A stretch of DNA of 64,000 bases from CAZSAA01 sp964604915 (GCA_964604915.1 CAZSAA010000001.1:1-64000), one strand, 5' to 3'; positions 1 to 8,523 are shown, numbered from the stretch's first letter. Made by a program: numbers and translations. The notes: generated by a model from the sequence alone, not told the origin.

Positions 1-713
1 GTCTGGGGACTGTTGATGTATTTGCCCTGCCGGCTAGCCTCGGGGCTATCCGGGTTGATGCGGGCGGAAAAACCAATGGTATTGCCGCTGCCATCCTTGA
101 TCGGAAACATGATGCGGTCGCGGAAACGGTCGTAATATCCCCGGCCATTATCTTTTTTGATAAGGAGACCGGCAGCAAATAGTTCTTCTGGTTGATACCT
201 TTCCTTGCCTTGCTTGCCCCGGTCAAGAAAAAACTGTAATAGTCCGTCCCAGCCCGCTTCGCTATAGCCGATCTGCCAATCCTCTATCGTCTCAGCCTTG
301 AGACCGCGCTCCTTGAGGTATGCGGTCATCTTCTGCCCGCCCGCGCTCTTTTCCAGCTTATACTGATAATATTTCCTAGCCAGGTCCAGGATGTCTAGCA
401 GCCGGTTACGCTTGGAATATGCCTGCTTATCATACTGCCCGATACTTACCCCCGCCTTGGGCGCCAGGAAGCGAACGGCTTCGGGAAAATTCAGACCCTC
501 CTTTTCCATGATAAAGGAAAAGATGTCCCCGCCCCGGTCGCAACCGAAGCAATGCCAGATCTGTTTATCCGACGATACCAGAAAAGACGGACTCTTCTCC
601 GAATGGAAGCGGCAGAGCGCCTGGAAGTTGGTACCGGCGGCCTTAAGTGGCAGATATTCGCGGATAAGGTCGACGATATCAAGCTTGGCCTTGATTTCCT
701 CGGATGGCATCAT
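1..713 (-). CDS. dnaG: DNA primase DnaG, N-terminal part (gene runs off the left edge)
   Basis: DnaG makes the RNA primers for the replication fork. About 237 N-terminal residues lie in the window; the reading frame is still open at base 1. The CHC2 zinc ribbon is complete, with ligands C34, H37, C55 and C58, followed by the motif FGCDRGGD and the start of the TOPRIM-preceding core (YYDRFRDRIMFPI, GFSARI). Translation can start at either of two tandem ATGs (713 or 710). The gene follows the 142-residue unknown gene by only 3 bases, so they are probably cotranscribed. Zinc ligands are seen directly; the assignment is firm, but the helicase-binding C-terminus cannot be judged from this window. 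Confidence 0.95.
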   Translation of the reverse strand, partial: MMPSEEIKAKLDIVDLIREYLPLKAAGTNFQALCRFHSEKSPSFLVSSDKQIWHCFGCDRGGDIFSFIMEKEGLNFPEAVRFLAPKAGVSIGQYDKQAYSKRNRLLDILDLARKYYQYKLEKSAGGQKMTAYLKERGLKAETIEDWQIGYSEAGWDGLLQFFLDRGKQGKERYQPEELFAAGLLIKKDNGRGYYDRFRDRIMFPIKDGSGNTIGFSARINPDSPEASRQGKYINSPQ

Positions 714-716
714 AGG

Positions 717-1145
717 CTATTTCTTGAAAAATCGGCGGAAAAATCCCGCCTTCTTTACAGTATCCTGCTTTTCCGGCAGGACTCCGTGCTTGGGTATTAT
801 ATCGGAAATCTCCTCATTTTTCAAGGGAGGCAATCCAGCGGGTAAAGCGACCTCTAGACGGGCGATTTCCCCACGTACCAGCTCTCCCTCATATTCCCCG
901 CTATGGCGCGCTACACCCGCATAGCTGGCCTTTTTCTGGTCTAAATGGAGCTTTACCAGATACGCCGCTCCCCTTTCCTCGACATAAACGTGGAAACGGG
1001 GGTAGAAGTCACGGCCCAAACGCCTGGCATAGCTATATTGGTTCTCGCGGCGATCGAAGAGTGAGGCATATCCCTGCCGACGCAAGAAACTATCGATCGA
1101 AAGGCCGAGGATAGCTAGTTTGTCTTTAGGAACAGCGAGGACCAT
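717..1145 (-). CDS. Conserved-looking protein of unknown function, 142 aa
   Basis: I do not recognise this protein. It is soluble, mixed alpha/beta in appearance, with an N-terminal segment MVLAVPKDKLAILGLS, a middle rich in aromatic and charged residues (FYPRFHVYVEERG) and a basic C-terminus (KKAGFFRRFFKK). It sits between a GtrA-type gene (overlapping its end by 20 bases) and dnaG (3 bases downstream), so it is translationally coupled in an operon. No catalytic motif, signal peptide or membrane segment is visible. Codon use looks like its neighbours. Coding status rests on tight packing and length; function is open. Confidence 0.75.
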   Translation of the reverse strand: MVLAVPKDKLAILGLSIDSFLRRQGYASLFDRRENQYSYARRLGRDFYPRFHVYVEERGAAYLVKLHLDQKKASYAGVARHSGEYEGELVRGEIARLEVALPAGLPPLKNEEISDIIPKHGVLPEKQDTVKKAGFFRRFFKK

Positions 1146-1599
1146 ACGATTTGAAGATTATGAAACGATATATGAGGAAGTTATATAGACCGATTACTAT
1201 ATTTACCGCCAATTGCGAAAGGAGAAACCATAGCCCTAAGCGGTTGGCTAGCAGATGCATGAGAAGAGCGTTCAGATTGAGGCAGGCGAAGATGTTAAGG
1301 ATATAGAGTAAATATTGACGTTTCCCGCCTAAGCCGCCAGCAAAAGTCCAACGGCGATGGAAACCAAAAGTGAGCAAGAAAGAAATTATGAAGGCGAGAG
1401 TGGCGGCCGAAATGATAGGTACCGCCAGAAAATGATGGATGACAAACAAAGCGAACAGGTCGATGGCGCCAGCAGCTAGGCCGACCAACCAGAACTTGAA
1501 CAGACAGCGCCGACGGCAACAGAAATTGAAAAAACCAGGATTCTTCTCCCGTATCACTCCCTTTATCGCTTCCAATATAGCTTGCATCCTTTTTCCCAT
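1126..1599 (-). CDS. GtrA-like family membrane protein
   Basis: GtrA-family proteins are small four-helix membrane proteins thought to help move lipid-linked sugars across the membrane for cell-surface glycan synthesis. The protein is about 157 residues from the ATG at 1599, two bases after the stop of the carboxypeptidase gene (an internal ATG at 1587 is also possible). After a basic stretch (CCRRRCLFKFWLVG) it shows four hydrophobic segments and the family-typical pattern F-x-F-x-R-W-T-F (FGFHRRWTF) between helices 2 and 3, and a final NFLIYRFIIF. It would partner with a dolichyl-phosphate-mannose-synthase-like GT2; two such genes lie at 53172 and 62441, far away. Confidence 0.85.
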   Translation of the reverse strand: MGKRMQAILEAIKGVIREKNPGFFNFCCRRRCLFKFWLVGLAAGAIDLFALFVIHHFLAVPIISAATLAFIISFLLTFGFHRRWTFAGGLGGKRQYLLYILNIFACLNLNALLMHLLANRLGLWFLLSQLAVNIVIGLYNFLIYRFIIFKSYGPRCS

Positions 1600-1600
1600 A

Positions 1601-2518
1601 CTACCAGGCGAAATTAGCGAAACTCCAGCGCACTGCCTTCTCTGTCTCATCAAAACGGCTCTGCTTACTATCCGTCCCCATCACCACGGCGATCACTTGG
1701 CGGCCGCTGCCATCATCGAACTGGCCGACGAAGCAATATCCGGCTGCGTCGGTATAGCCGGTCTTGCCGCCAAGCAGGATGATATCATCGCCGCTACTAC
1801 GGGTGAAATAGTCGGTTGATTCCACTTCCCTAGCCTTGCCCTCGGCAGTAGTGAAAGAAAAGGAGGGTTGGAGCACGGCAGCCTGGATGTCGGGTTTAGA
1901 GAAGGCTTCCTTGGCCAAACGGGCGATATCGCGGGCACTGCTCTCGTTTCCATCCCCAAGTCCCACCGGATCGACGAAAGAAGTGGATAATAGGCCTAGA
2001 TGAGCCGCTTTATCTCCCATTGCCTGGACGAACTCTGTTTCGGATAACCCGGTCGCCGCGGACAGAGCTTGGGTCGCTACGTTGTCAGAAGCGACTAGGC
2101 TGGCATAGAACAGGTCTTTCACAGTAACCGTATCGCCGGGAAAAAGGTGGTTTATGCCCCCTAGCACCATGTCCGAGGACCGTATCGTATATTCCTTGTC
2201 CCAGCCGGGATTATGGTCCAAAAAGACCAGAGCAGTCATGAGCTTGGTAATCGACGCTATCGATCGCACCTGCTGATCATCTTTCTCCAAGAGATAGATG
2301 TTTGGCTTGATAGCCAGGACGGCCGCACTTTCCGCTACCAAGATAGCGGCCGGCACCGGTTGCGATTTGGCGACGATGAGGCTATCAGCCGCGATAGGCA
2401 GGCCGGGGCGGCGGCAGAGAAATTCCCCGAAAAAGGCTTGGGCCGGCGGGAAGACTGGCGCCTGGGCCAGCAACCAGGAAGCGAGAATATTGACGACTAA
2501 GGCGATAATACTATTCAT
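1601..2518 (-). CDS. dac: D-alanyl-D-alanine carboxypeptidase (peptidase S11)
   Basis: This enzyme trims the terminal D-Ala from peptidoglycan pentapeptides outside the membrane. From the ATG at 2518 it is 305 residues. All three penicillin-binding motifs are visible: SITK at 89-92 with nucleophile S89, SDN at 144-146 and KTG at 252-254 (GGKTGYTDAAGYCF). The N-terminus is hydrophobic (IIALVVNILASWLLAQ) and fits a signal sequence or anchor. It ends soon after the catalytic domain, so the C-terminal beta domain and membrane-anchoring helix of E. coli DacA are absent. The chosen ATG overlaps scpB by 8 bases; an upstream in-frame start at 2569 would put 17 unlikely residues inside scpB. Confidence 0.93.
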   Translation of the reverse strand: MNSIIALVVNILASWLLAQAPVFPPAQAFFGEFLCRRPGLPIAADSLIVAKSQPVPAAILVAESAAVLAIKPNIYLLEKDDQQVRSIASITKLMTALVFLDHNPGWDKEYTIRSSDMVLGGINHLFPGDTVTVKDLFYASLVASDNVATQALSAATGLSETEFVQAMGDKAAHLGLLSTSFVDPVGLGDGNESSARDIARLAKEAFSKPDIQAAVLQPSFSFTTAEGKAREVESTDYFTRSSGDDIILLGGKTGYTDAAGYCFVGQFDDGSGRQVIAVVMGTDSKQSRFDETEKAVRWSFANFAW

Positions 2519-3071
2519 CTTTTCCTTCTTGCCCGGCCGTACCCTCAAGCACGCGCTCGATATTGTCATGGCGGCTCAACCGCTCATAGTCAGGCAGCTG
2601 GGTAAGGGAGGCGAGGCCGAGATGGCGGACGAAATCCAGCGAGACGGTATAGTACGTTTCCGACTTGGTCTTGTCGAATTTTTCTTCGATAAGGCCACGG
2701 ATGAGCAGGTTGCGCAAGATGAGACTGCAATTGACGCCGCGGATCCGCTCCAGGTCGAGCTTGGAGATGGGGCCGCGATAGGCGATGATAGTGAGTGCTT
2801 CGAGGCTGGGCTGGGACAGTTCCCCGCTCGCCTCATCCTTGAGGAAGTCGCGGGCCAATTCGGATTCTTCCGGCGCCGTGCTCATCTGGTATTTGCTGCC
2901 GTTGTTGATGATACGGATACCGCGTCCCTGCGCCTCGTATTCGAGGGATAGCTCTTTAATGGCCGCGGCAACCTCTTCCGGTTTTTCCTTGATCGCTTGG
3001 GCCAACTCCTTAGCCGTGAGCCCTTTGGGTGAAACGAAGAGGATCGCTTCTAAATGTGATCTGATAGGCAT
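2511..3071 (-). CDS. scpB: Segregation and condensation protein B
   Basis: ScpB is the winged-helix kleisin-interacting subunit of the SMC-ScpAB complex that compacts and segregates the chromosome. At 186 residues it has normal family length. The start (MPIRSHLEAILFVSPKGLTAKELA) and the region LTIIAYRGPISKLDLERIRGVNCS are characteristic of the two winged-helix domains, and the GLIEE segment follows as expected. It lies 12 bases downstream of scpA and its end overlaps the carboxypeptidase start, making a scpA-scpB-dac-gtrA-unknown-dnaG string. Confidence 0.95.
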   Translation of the reverse strand: MPIRSHLEAILFVSPKGLTAKELAQAIKEKPEEVAAAIKELSLEYEAQGRGIRIINNGSKYQMSTAPEESELARDFLKDEASGELSQPSLEALTIIAYRGPISKLDLERIRGVNCSLILRNLLIRGLIEEKFDKTKSETYYTVSLDFVRHLGLASLTQLPDYERLSRHDNIERVLEGTAGQEGKDE

Positions 3072-3083
3072 ATCTTGGATAAA

Positions 3084-3815
3084 TTAATTTTCGGATTCGC
3101 TACGGCTGACAATAATCTCGGAAAAAAGTTCCGCCTGCTCGAACACTATCTCCCGTTGTTTGGCTAGCTCGAGGATGGCCAGGAAGCTAACGATGATCTC
3201 CGTCTTGGAAGCGGAATTCTCAATAAGCCGGCTGAAGCTGAAACGGATCGCCTTGAGCAATACCTCGCGCACCCGTTCGATCTTCTCCTCCAGGCTGATC
3301 TTGGGCTCAAGCGTCGCCTTCTCCAATTCTTCCTCGACCGGTTCCAAGCGCTCGATAAGCGCTAACATCGCTGCAGCCAAAGAATCTACTACTAATGACT
3401 TGGGCGGATTGAAGGCAGGAGTTTGGAGGCGGCCACGCCGGCTAGTCTTGGAGAGATCAGGGATATAGAGGAAACGATCCTCGGCGAGGATAGCCGCGAC
3501 TTTCTCGCTCGCCTCCACGAATTCCTTATACATCCTTAGTTGCTTTTCCAAATCGCCTAGCCCCTCATCCTGTTCATCATCGAGCTGGAGATATGGCAAC
3601 AAGGCTTTTGACTTTATATACAACAATTTCGCCGCTACCAGCAAGAAATCCGCCATCTCTTCCGCCTCGATGCCTGGGGCGCTTTCGATATAGCGGACAT
3701 ATTGGTCAGCGATGGCGGCGAGGGATATCTCGGTGATATCCATCTTTTCCGCCTCGATCATCTGCAAGAGTACGCCAAGCGGCCCTTGGAATTTACCCGT
3801 ATCGACATCCATCAT
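3084..3815 (-). CDS. scpA: Segregation and condensation protein A (kleisin)
   Basis: ScpA is the kleisin bridging the SMC heads. I start it at the ATG at 3815, one base after the stop of the upstream membrane-protein gene, because the family-diagnostic N-terminus F-x-G-P-L-x-x-L-L-x-x-I (here FQGPLGVLLQMIEAEKMDI) begins there; the open frame extends 33 codons further upstream but those residues are the shadow of the neighbouring gene. That gives about 243 residues. ADFLLVAAKLLYIKSKALLP is the conserved helical segment, and the C-terminal winged helix (IVSFLAILELAKQREIVFEQAELFSEI) is complete. The usual DLLL is GVLL here. Confidence 0.95.
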   Translation of the reverse strand: MMDVDTGKFQGPLGVLLQMIEAEKMDITEISLAAIADQYVRYIESAPGIEAEEMADFLLVAAKLLYIKSKALLPYLQLDDEQDEGLGDLEKQLRMYKEFVEASEKVAAILAEDRFLYIPDLSKTSRRGRLQTPAFNPPKSLVVDSLAAAMLALIERLEPVEEELEKATLEPKISLEEKIERVREVLLKAIRFSFSRLIENSASKTEIIVSFLAILELAKQREIVFEQAELFSEIIVSRSESEN

Positions 3816-3816
3816 A

Positions 3817-4755
3817 TCAGAGGGCCGGCTGGGCCAGAGTAGTCTTCTCACCCATTGGCTTGTTCCACACGTCACTTTCGATGCAATCGTATCCAGCCCT
3901 ATGGCTATGGTCATTTACCCCCATATACGGACGCGCCCCTTCCCTTTGGTCAAAGCTATCAGTCCTAAAGATCGCGCAAAGGGAAAAAGTGTCTTCATCG
4001 ACGGTCCGATATTCCATCGCCACTTTAGTCTCTGGATCAAGTAAGATGTTTTCCGGCAAGGAAAGCTGGTTCATCGACTGGAGCTCATCGATATCCTGAG
4101 GCAACCGGCCGGTTTCGCTATAGAAGGTATTAATGGCGCTCTCCACGCTATACATGTTGCTTATCACCAGATCATCCAGCCGCCTATCGCGCGCTTCCTT
4201 GGGCGATTCGACGAAGAACCAGGCGGAAACGAAAGCGGCTAGCACCAAAGCGAGCGAAGCGAAGAAGAAGACGCGAGCGGTGGGACGCTTGGCTTTGACC
4301 TCATCGCGCTTGATATCATACAAGTAGTATGAGAAGACGCCACCAGCGATGACAAAGACGGAAACAGCCTTGAGGATGAAACGGGTAGTCAGTTCGCCGG
4401 AAAGGAAGCTATTGAGCAATCCGAGCAAGAAGCCCAAAATAATTAGCGAAGAGACCAGGATGATAAAATAGGTGAGATAGCGGCGGATGCCGGATTCACG
4501 GTCGAGTTCGCCTTTGCGCAAGCCCTTGGCAATGAGAGCCGACATCCAATAGTATATCGGGGCAGCGATAAGGAGGGCGGACAGGCCGAACTTGAGCTGG
4601 TTATCAACGCTGTATGAGTTATAGTCGAGCGCGTCAGTGACTGAGCGGTCGATAATGCCAAACGCTACCATCCCGACGGCTAGCCCCATAAAGATGAGCG
4701 AGGCCAGCGAGAGGAGGTAGTAGAAGGCATACTTGGCGTTAGTGTCATTGTTCAT
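3817..4755 (-). CDS. Multi-pass membrane protein, DUF5671-like, 312 aa
   Basis: An integral membrane protein with five or six predicted helices in the first 190 residues (starting YAFYYLLSLASLIFMGLAVG) and a soluble C-terminal third with a pilin-like stretch (ISNMYSVESAINTFYSETGRLPQDIDELQS) resembling the spacing seen after the helix of type IV pilin-like or type II secretion minor proteins. The arrangement of the membrane part resembles DUF5671, common in Patescibacteria; that is recalled family knowledge, not computed. It is followed with one intervening base by scpA. Function unknown. Confidence 0.75.
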   Translation of the reverse strand: MNNDTNAKYAFYYLLSLASLIFMGLAVGMVAFGIIDRSVTDALDYNSYSVDNQLKFGLSALLIAAPIYYWMSALIAKGLRKGELDRESGIRRYLTYFIILVSSLIILGFLLGLLNSFLSGELTTRFILKAVSVFVIAGGVFSYYLYDIKRDEVKAKRPTARVFFFASLALVLAAFVSAWFFVESPKEARDRRLDDLVISNMYSVESAINTFYSETGRLPQDIDELQSMNQLSLPENILLDPETKVAMEYRTVDEDTFSLCAIFRTDSFDQREGARPYMGVNDHSHRAGYDCIESDVWNKPMGEKTTLAQPAL

Positions 4756-4772
4756 ATGATTATGTAGTTAGA

Positions 4773-6086
4773 TTACGGATTAAGGCGTCTCACGTCGCGC
4801 GGCAGGAAGCAAGCTTCCTTGACGCTATCGAGACCGAGCAGCTTCATGATGATGCGAGCCGGGCCGATGCCCACGCCGCCATGCGCCGGGCAGCCGAAGC
4901 GGAAGAAGGATAAATAGTCCTTTAGCTCATCAAGGTTCATGCCCTTCTCAGCGGCCTGTTTTTCCAGGATATCTACCCGATGTTCGCGCTGGGCGCCAGT
5001 TGTTATCTCCACGCCGCGATATAGCAGGTCGAAGCTCTTGGTGAGGTTATTATCATCCTCGTGCCGCATATGATAGAAGGCACGGGAAGCGCAAGGATAA
5101 TCAGTGACGAAGACGAAATCGCTACCGGTCTCTTCCTTGGCTAAGCGGCAGATCTCCCGCTCTTCTTCCGGCGAAAGGTCGTTCTCTTTCTCGCTCTTCA
5201 CGCCTGCTTTGGAGAGCTTCTCCTTCACGAGTGCCAAACTCCAGCGTGGGAAAGCCGCTTCGGAAATGGCTGCTTCCTCGGTCAATCCTTTCTCATGTAC
5301 GCGGGCGAAAGCGACGCGCAGCATCGCCTCCTCGATATCCATCAATTCAATGTGGGAAGAGATATTGGCCAACTCGAAGTCCCAACCAGTGAACTCGGTG
5401 ACATGGCGGGTAGTGAAGGATTGCTCGGCCCTAAAAACCGTGCCGACCATGAACACCTTCTCGAAACCCGAGGCCATGGCCATTTGCTTATAGAACTGGG
5501 GCGATTGGGCGAGATAGGCCTTGCGATCAAAATACTTCACTTCGAACACTTCCGAGCCAGTCTCACTCGCCGTGCCCATGAAGGCCGGGGTATAGATCTG
5601 CATGAAGCCGTTAGCTAAGAGATAGTCACGGCAGCCCGCCTCCAGTTCGGTCCAGACCTGGAAGATGAGGCGATGTTCAGGCTTGCGCAAATCCAGCCAA
5701 CGATAGTCGAAACGCAAGTCGAGGTTCGCTTCATTCTCCACCTTCTGCATGACCGGGATAGGTAATTGCGCTGCCGATTTAGAAACCAGGATAGCGGCGC
5801 TGACATTCATCTCGTAGTCCTTGGGCGCGTTTTCCTCGCCTTTCTTGGCCGGTTTTTCCCGCAATTCCCCCTCCACCTCCAAGTATGACTCTAAATTAAG
5901 ATCAGCGGCGACCGCGAAGGCATCAGGAGAAACGCTGGCTTCAAATACTAACTGCATGAGGCCGCTACGATCACGCAGATCGACGAAAGCCAATTCTTTC
6001 TTGAGACGTAGGTTCTGGACGAAGCCGGCGACGCGCACTTGCCCCTTAGCCTGGGACTTAGCCGCGGCAATGGAAATGATGGACAT
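4773..6086 (-). CDS. aspS: Aspartate--tRNA ligase, archaeal / non-discriminating type
   Basis: Charges tRNA(Asp), and in the non-discriminating form also tRNA(Asn), with aspartate. The 437-residue length and the absence of the roughly 120-residue GAD insertion place it with the short archaeal-type AspRS rather than the 580-residue bacterial type. The N-terminal OB fold (VRVAGFVQNLRLKKELAFVDLRDRSGLMQLVF), motif 2 region (VGTVFRAEQSFTTRHVTEFTGWDFE) and motif 3 (GGVGIGPARIIMKLLGL, with its arginine) are clear. If non-discriminating, the cell must use GatCAB to make Asn-tRNA; those genes are not in this window. A promoter and a terminator-like leader hairpin precede it. Confidence 0.93.
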   Translation of the reverse strand: MSIISIAAAKSQAKGQVRVAGFVQNLRLKKELAFVDLRDRSGLMQLVFEASVSPDAFAVAADLNLESYLEVEGELREKPAKKGEENAPKDYEMNVSAAILVSKSAAQLPIPVMQKVENEANLDLRFDYRWLDLRKPEHRLIFQVWTELEAGCRDYLLANGFMQIYTPAFMGTASETGSEVFEVKYFDRKAYLAQSPQFYKQMAMASGFEKVFMVGTVFRAEQSFTTRHVTEFTGWDFELANISSHIELMDIEEAMLRVAFARVHEKGLTEEAAISEAAFPRWSLALVKEKLSKAGVKSEKENDLSPEEEREICRLAKEETGSDFVFVTDYPCASRAFYHMRHEDDNNLTKSFDLLYRGVEITTGAQREHRVDILEKQAAEKGMNLDELKDYLSFFRFGCPAHGGVGIGPARIIMKLLGLDSVKEACFLPRDVRRLNP

Positions 6087-6091
6087 AGAGA

Positions 6092-6117
6092 TAAAAAAGA
6101 TTAGCTGTAAAACAGCT
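6092..6117 (-). promoter_or_regulatory. Terminator-like hairpin in the aspS leader (candidate attenuator)
   Basis: On the minus strand a perfect 6-bp stem (AGCTGT / ACAGCT, loop TTT) is followed after four bases by six consecutive T, ending just before the aspS start codon at 6086. It lies between the promoter at 6142-6170 and the gene, so transcripts must pass it. The stem is short; inference only. Confidence 0.45.
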
Positions 6118-6141
6118 TTATAGCGATAATTTGATACCTAA

Positions 6142-6170
6142 ATATTATCTCATTTCTAAGGTTTAGGCAA
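6142..6170 (-). promoter_or_regulatory. Sigma70-type promoter for aspS
   Basis: Minus-strand TTGCCT (6170-6165), 17-base spacer, TAATAT (6147-6142). Transcription would start near 6135 and give a leader of about 50 nt that contains the hairpin at 6092-6117. Confidence 0.6.
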
Positions 6171-6172
6171 AT

Positions 6173-6197
6173 AAAAAGAGCAGATATTTACCGCTCT
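6173..6197 (-). terminator. Intrinsic terminator after the 88-aa gene
   Basis: Minus-strand stem AGAGC / GCTCT around an 11-base loop, followed by TTTTTATTT. The stem overlaps the last codons and stop of the upstream gene and separates it from the aspS promoter. Confidence 0.55.
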
Positions 6198-6454
6198 TTC
6201 TCTTTATTTTTCTTGACCCTATTAAGGGCCTTGTTCATCTTTTCCCTCATCGGCCAAGTAAAAGGAGTCAGGTCGATGAAGTAGTCGTTCTTTACCATAT
6301 ATAGCCTCAACTCTGGATAGAATCTCTTAGCTATATTAAAGCTCCTGATTGCCAGGCGCTTGGGGCAGCGAAAGAATATGAAAGCCTCCCCGTAGCTTAG
6401 GCAAAAATCCAGATTGCCGAAAGCCACACATAAAACCTCGTAATATTTTTCCAC
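6188..6454 (-). CDS. Small protein of unknown function, 88 aa
   Basis: Not recognised. The protein is rich in aromatic residues and cysteine in its first half (VLCVAFGNLDFCLSYGEAFIFF) and strongly basic at the end (KALNRVKKNKEKER). No membrane helix or enzyme motif is convincing. It is a stand-alone gene between recO and aspS on the same strand, closed by a terminator that overlaps its stop codon, which supports it being a real transcription unit. A TATAAA box lies about 25 bases upstream of the start (near 6480), without a clear -35. Confidence 0.55.
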   Translation of the reverse strand: MEKYYEVLCVAFGNLDFCLSYGEAFIFFRCPKRLAIRSFNIAKRFYPELRLYMVKNDYFIDLTPFTWPMREKMNKALNRVKKNKEKER

Positions 6455-6560
6455 TATTCTTCCTTTTTTTAATTAATTTTATACCTAATTCATTGCGTAA
6501 TAGAAGCCGGCTTCCTGTCGCCGCTCCTTTTATAAAAGTACGACTTGTTCCTATTTTTCC

Positions 6561-7280
6561 CTAAATTATATAACCTTTGAACCTATCGAGCAAGCGGTAC
6601 GCTTCTTTCAAAGTATTTTGGCTAACATTCAATTTTTTTATCGTCTCCGAATCGCCAGCCAAATAATGGAATATAGCTAGGGCGTGCTGGGAGAGAGGAA
6701 GTGTATAGTCCTTCCCTTCTGGTTTATTGGCACAATCCTGGCAAGAAAGAGAGCCGGATTGAAGATTGAAAAATAAAGGAGAATCGGGCGAAAGAGCCTG
6801 GCGGCAAAGACCGCAAGCCAAGGAAAAATCTGGCTGATAGCCAGAAAGAGCGAGGATGCGGAACTTAAAGGAAAGCAACCACCAGCCGCCCCAAATTGGC
6901 AGGGATCCTGTTTCTAAGCGATCAAGGATATCTAAGGCGCCAGCCAAGAAATCAAATATCGCCGGATCCTTAGCCTGCGGCTTCAAGAAAGGAAAGAAAA
7001 AAGATATTCCCTGCCCGGCTAATTCCAGCTTATCCAGATCAGTCTTGATATTAAGGAAAGACGCGCTGTTTATCGCCGAAGCAACGTAATCTAGATGACG
7101 GCCGCCAATTATCATCATCTCGCTCACCGTGAGCGGCTCCAGGTGGCCAGCTAGCTTGGAGCCAGCCTTCTTGGCGCCGCGAGCGACAAGCTCGAGATAG
7201 CCCTCTTCTCGGCTTAAAGCACCAATGAGCAAATCATGTTCACGATACGCTTGGCGCCTTAGCACCAAGGCCCGTATCAT
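6561..7280 (-). CDS. recO: DNA repair protein RecO
   Basis: RecO anneals single strands and loads RecA with RecF/RecR in gap repair. The start is the ATG at 7280 (MIRALVLRRQAYREHDLLI), one base after the ruvX stop; the frame is open upstream but that part is shadow. About 239 residues, normal length. The N-terminal OB fold (GYLELVARGAKKAGSKLAGHLEPL) and a four-cysteine zinc motif (CGLCRQ and CQDCA) are visible, with the helical tail that follows. It closes the unknown-map-ruvX-recO operon. Confidence 0.93.
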   Translation of the reverse strand: MIRALVLRRQAYREHDLLIGALSREEGYLELVARGAKKAGSKLAGHLEPLTVSEMMIIGGRHLDYVASAINSASFLNIKTDLDKLELAGQGISFFFPFLKPQAKDPAIFDFLAGALDILDRLETGSLPIWGGWWLLSFKFRILALSGYQPDFSLACGLCRQALSPDSPLFFNLQSGSLSCQDCANKPEGKDYTLPLSQHALAIFHYLAGDSETIKKLNVSQNTLKEAYRLLDRFKGYII

Positions 7281-7281
7281 C

Positions 7282-7692
7282 CTATTGCCGCCCATACCCG
7301 TCTTCTTCGCGATCAAGATACCCTTGAAGGATGATAGCCGCGGCCATTTCATCCCGCGCCGGCCTATCCCTATCGCCTTGGCTCAGGGCGTCAGCCGCCG
7401 CGCTGCTTAGGCGCTCGTCGGCTAATATCACCGGCCGCCCAGCTTTTTCTTCCAACTTCTTAGCGAAAGAGATGAAGTCGGCATTGCTCACACCGCCTAG
7501 CAAGCCCAAAGGTTGCCCCAATATTATCTTGTCCACTCCTTCGGCAATCGCGATAGAAATCACTTCGGTAAGGGTGGAAACAGTCTTGAACGGCAGAGCG
7601 ATACGGGTCTCGCTATCAGCTAAGGCGAGACCGATACGCTTGCTGCCCCAGTCTACGCCTAGATAATTTTCATAGATGATATCAGCGGTCAT
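7282..7692 (-). CDS. ruvX: Holliday junction resolvase-like protein RuvX (YqgF)
   Basis: RNase H-fold nuclease of the YqgF/RuvX family, linked to 16S rRNA maturation and Holliday junction cleavage. Starting at the ATG at 7692 (11-base overlap with map) gives 136 residues. The family motifs are all there: GVDWGSKRIGLALAD with the first catalytic Asp, the strand IILGQPLGLLGG, DERLSSAAA with the glutamate of the second motif, and ARDEMAAAIILQGYL with the final Asp. Tight overlap with map and one-base spacing to recO show one operon. Confidence 0.93.
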   Translation of the reverse strand: MTADIIYENYLGVDWGSKRIGLALADSETRIALPFKTVSTLTEVISIAIAEGVDKIILGQPLGLLGGVSNADFISFAKKLEEKAGRPVILADERLSSAAADALSQGDRDRPARDEMAAAIILQGYLDREEDGYGRQ

Positions 7693-8521
7693 AATTGGTA
7701 AGGATGAGAGGGCCATCCTCGGTAATAGCCACAGAATGCTCAAAATGGGCGCTCGGCGAACCGTCGGCCGAGACGATAGTCATGCCGTTGCTCGTCTCTT
7801 CCACTTCCCAGGTGCCGAGATTGAACATCGGTTCGATAGCGATTACCATGCCTTCCTCTAAACGGATATTCTCGCGCGAATCCTTCGGGATAGAATAGTT
7901 GAAGACGTTGGGATCTTCATGGGCGAGATAGCCGACGCCATGGCCGACCATATCGCGAACGACGCCATAGCCATGGCGACGAGCCGCTTTCTCGACCGCT
8001 TCGCCGATATCGCTGAGGCGATTGCCCAGCTTGGCGGCCTTGATGCCAGCGTATAGCGATTCTTCCGTAACGGCTAAGAGACGCTTCTCTTCCCTCGATA
8101 TCTTCCCCACCGCGACGGTAAGGCAAGTATCAGTATAGAAGCCGCCGAGAGCCGAATGAGGATTGACGGGCAAGCCCAGCTCCTGCCGCATAGCTGGGAG
8201 AATGGGCCACTCCATGCCGATATCTAAGTCGATGATGTCGCCGCTTTTGAGAATACGGTCAGGCAAAGCCGTGCCATGAACCACTTCTTCGTTTATTGAC
8301 GCGCAAAGGGCCGAAGGGAAATATAGTCCGCCGCCCATCGGATAGTTGAGAAAAGCCGGCCGGCCGCCAGCCTTAGCGATTTCAGAAATAAGATGCGCCT
8401 CTAAACTGGCAGTGCCTACTCCCGGCGCCACCATAACTTTTAATTCCTGCAAGATACGTCCTAATATCCTACCGCCTTGGCGTATCGCCTCTATCTCAGC
8501 GGGATTTTTCTTATATATCAT
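7682..8521 (-). CDS. map: Methionine aminopeptidase, type I
   Basis: Removes the initiator methionine from nascent proteins. 279 residues, about 25 more than usual. The pita-bread fold metal ligands are visible in order: D in DLDIGM, D in FYTDTCLTVAVG, H in GHGVGYLAHEDPNV, E in AIEPMFN and E near the C-terminus (FEHSVAITEDG). The extra length is an insertion of about 20 residues between the first two metal aspartates (around EWPILPAMRQELGL). In many bacteria map sits next to secY or infA; here it is outside those operons, 4 bases after a small unknown gene. Confidence 0.95.
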   Translation of the reverse strand: MIYKKNPAEIEAIRQGGRILGRILQELKVMVAPGVGTASLEAHLISEIAKAGGRPAFLNYPMGGGLYFPSALCASINEEVVHGTALPDRILKSGDIIDLDIGMEWPILPAMRQELGLPVNPHSALGGFYTDTCLTVAVGKISREEKRLLAVTEESLYAGIKAAKLGNRLSDIGEAVEKAARRHGYGVVRDMVGHGVGYLAHEDPNVFNYSIPKDSRENIRLEEGMVIAIEPMFNLGTWEVEETSNGMTIVSADGSPSAHFEHSVAITEDGPLILTNYDR

Positions 8522-8523
8522 AA

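Noticed and set aside
3084..3914. 276-residue version of ScpA
   Set aside because: The extra N-terminus overlaps the membrane-protein gene; family homology begins at the ATG at 3815.
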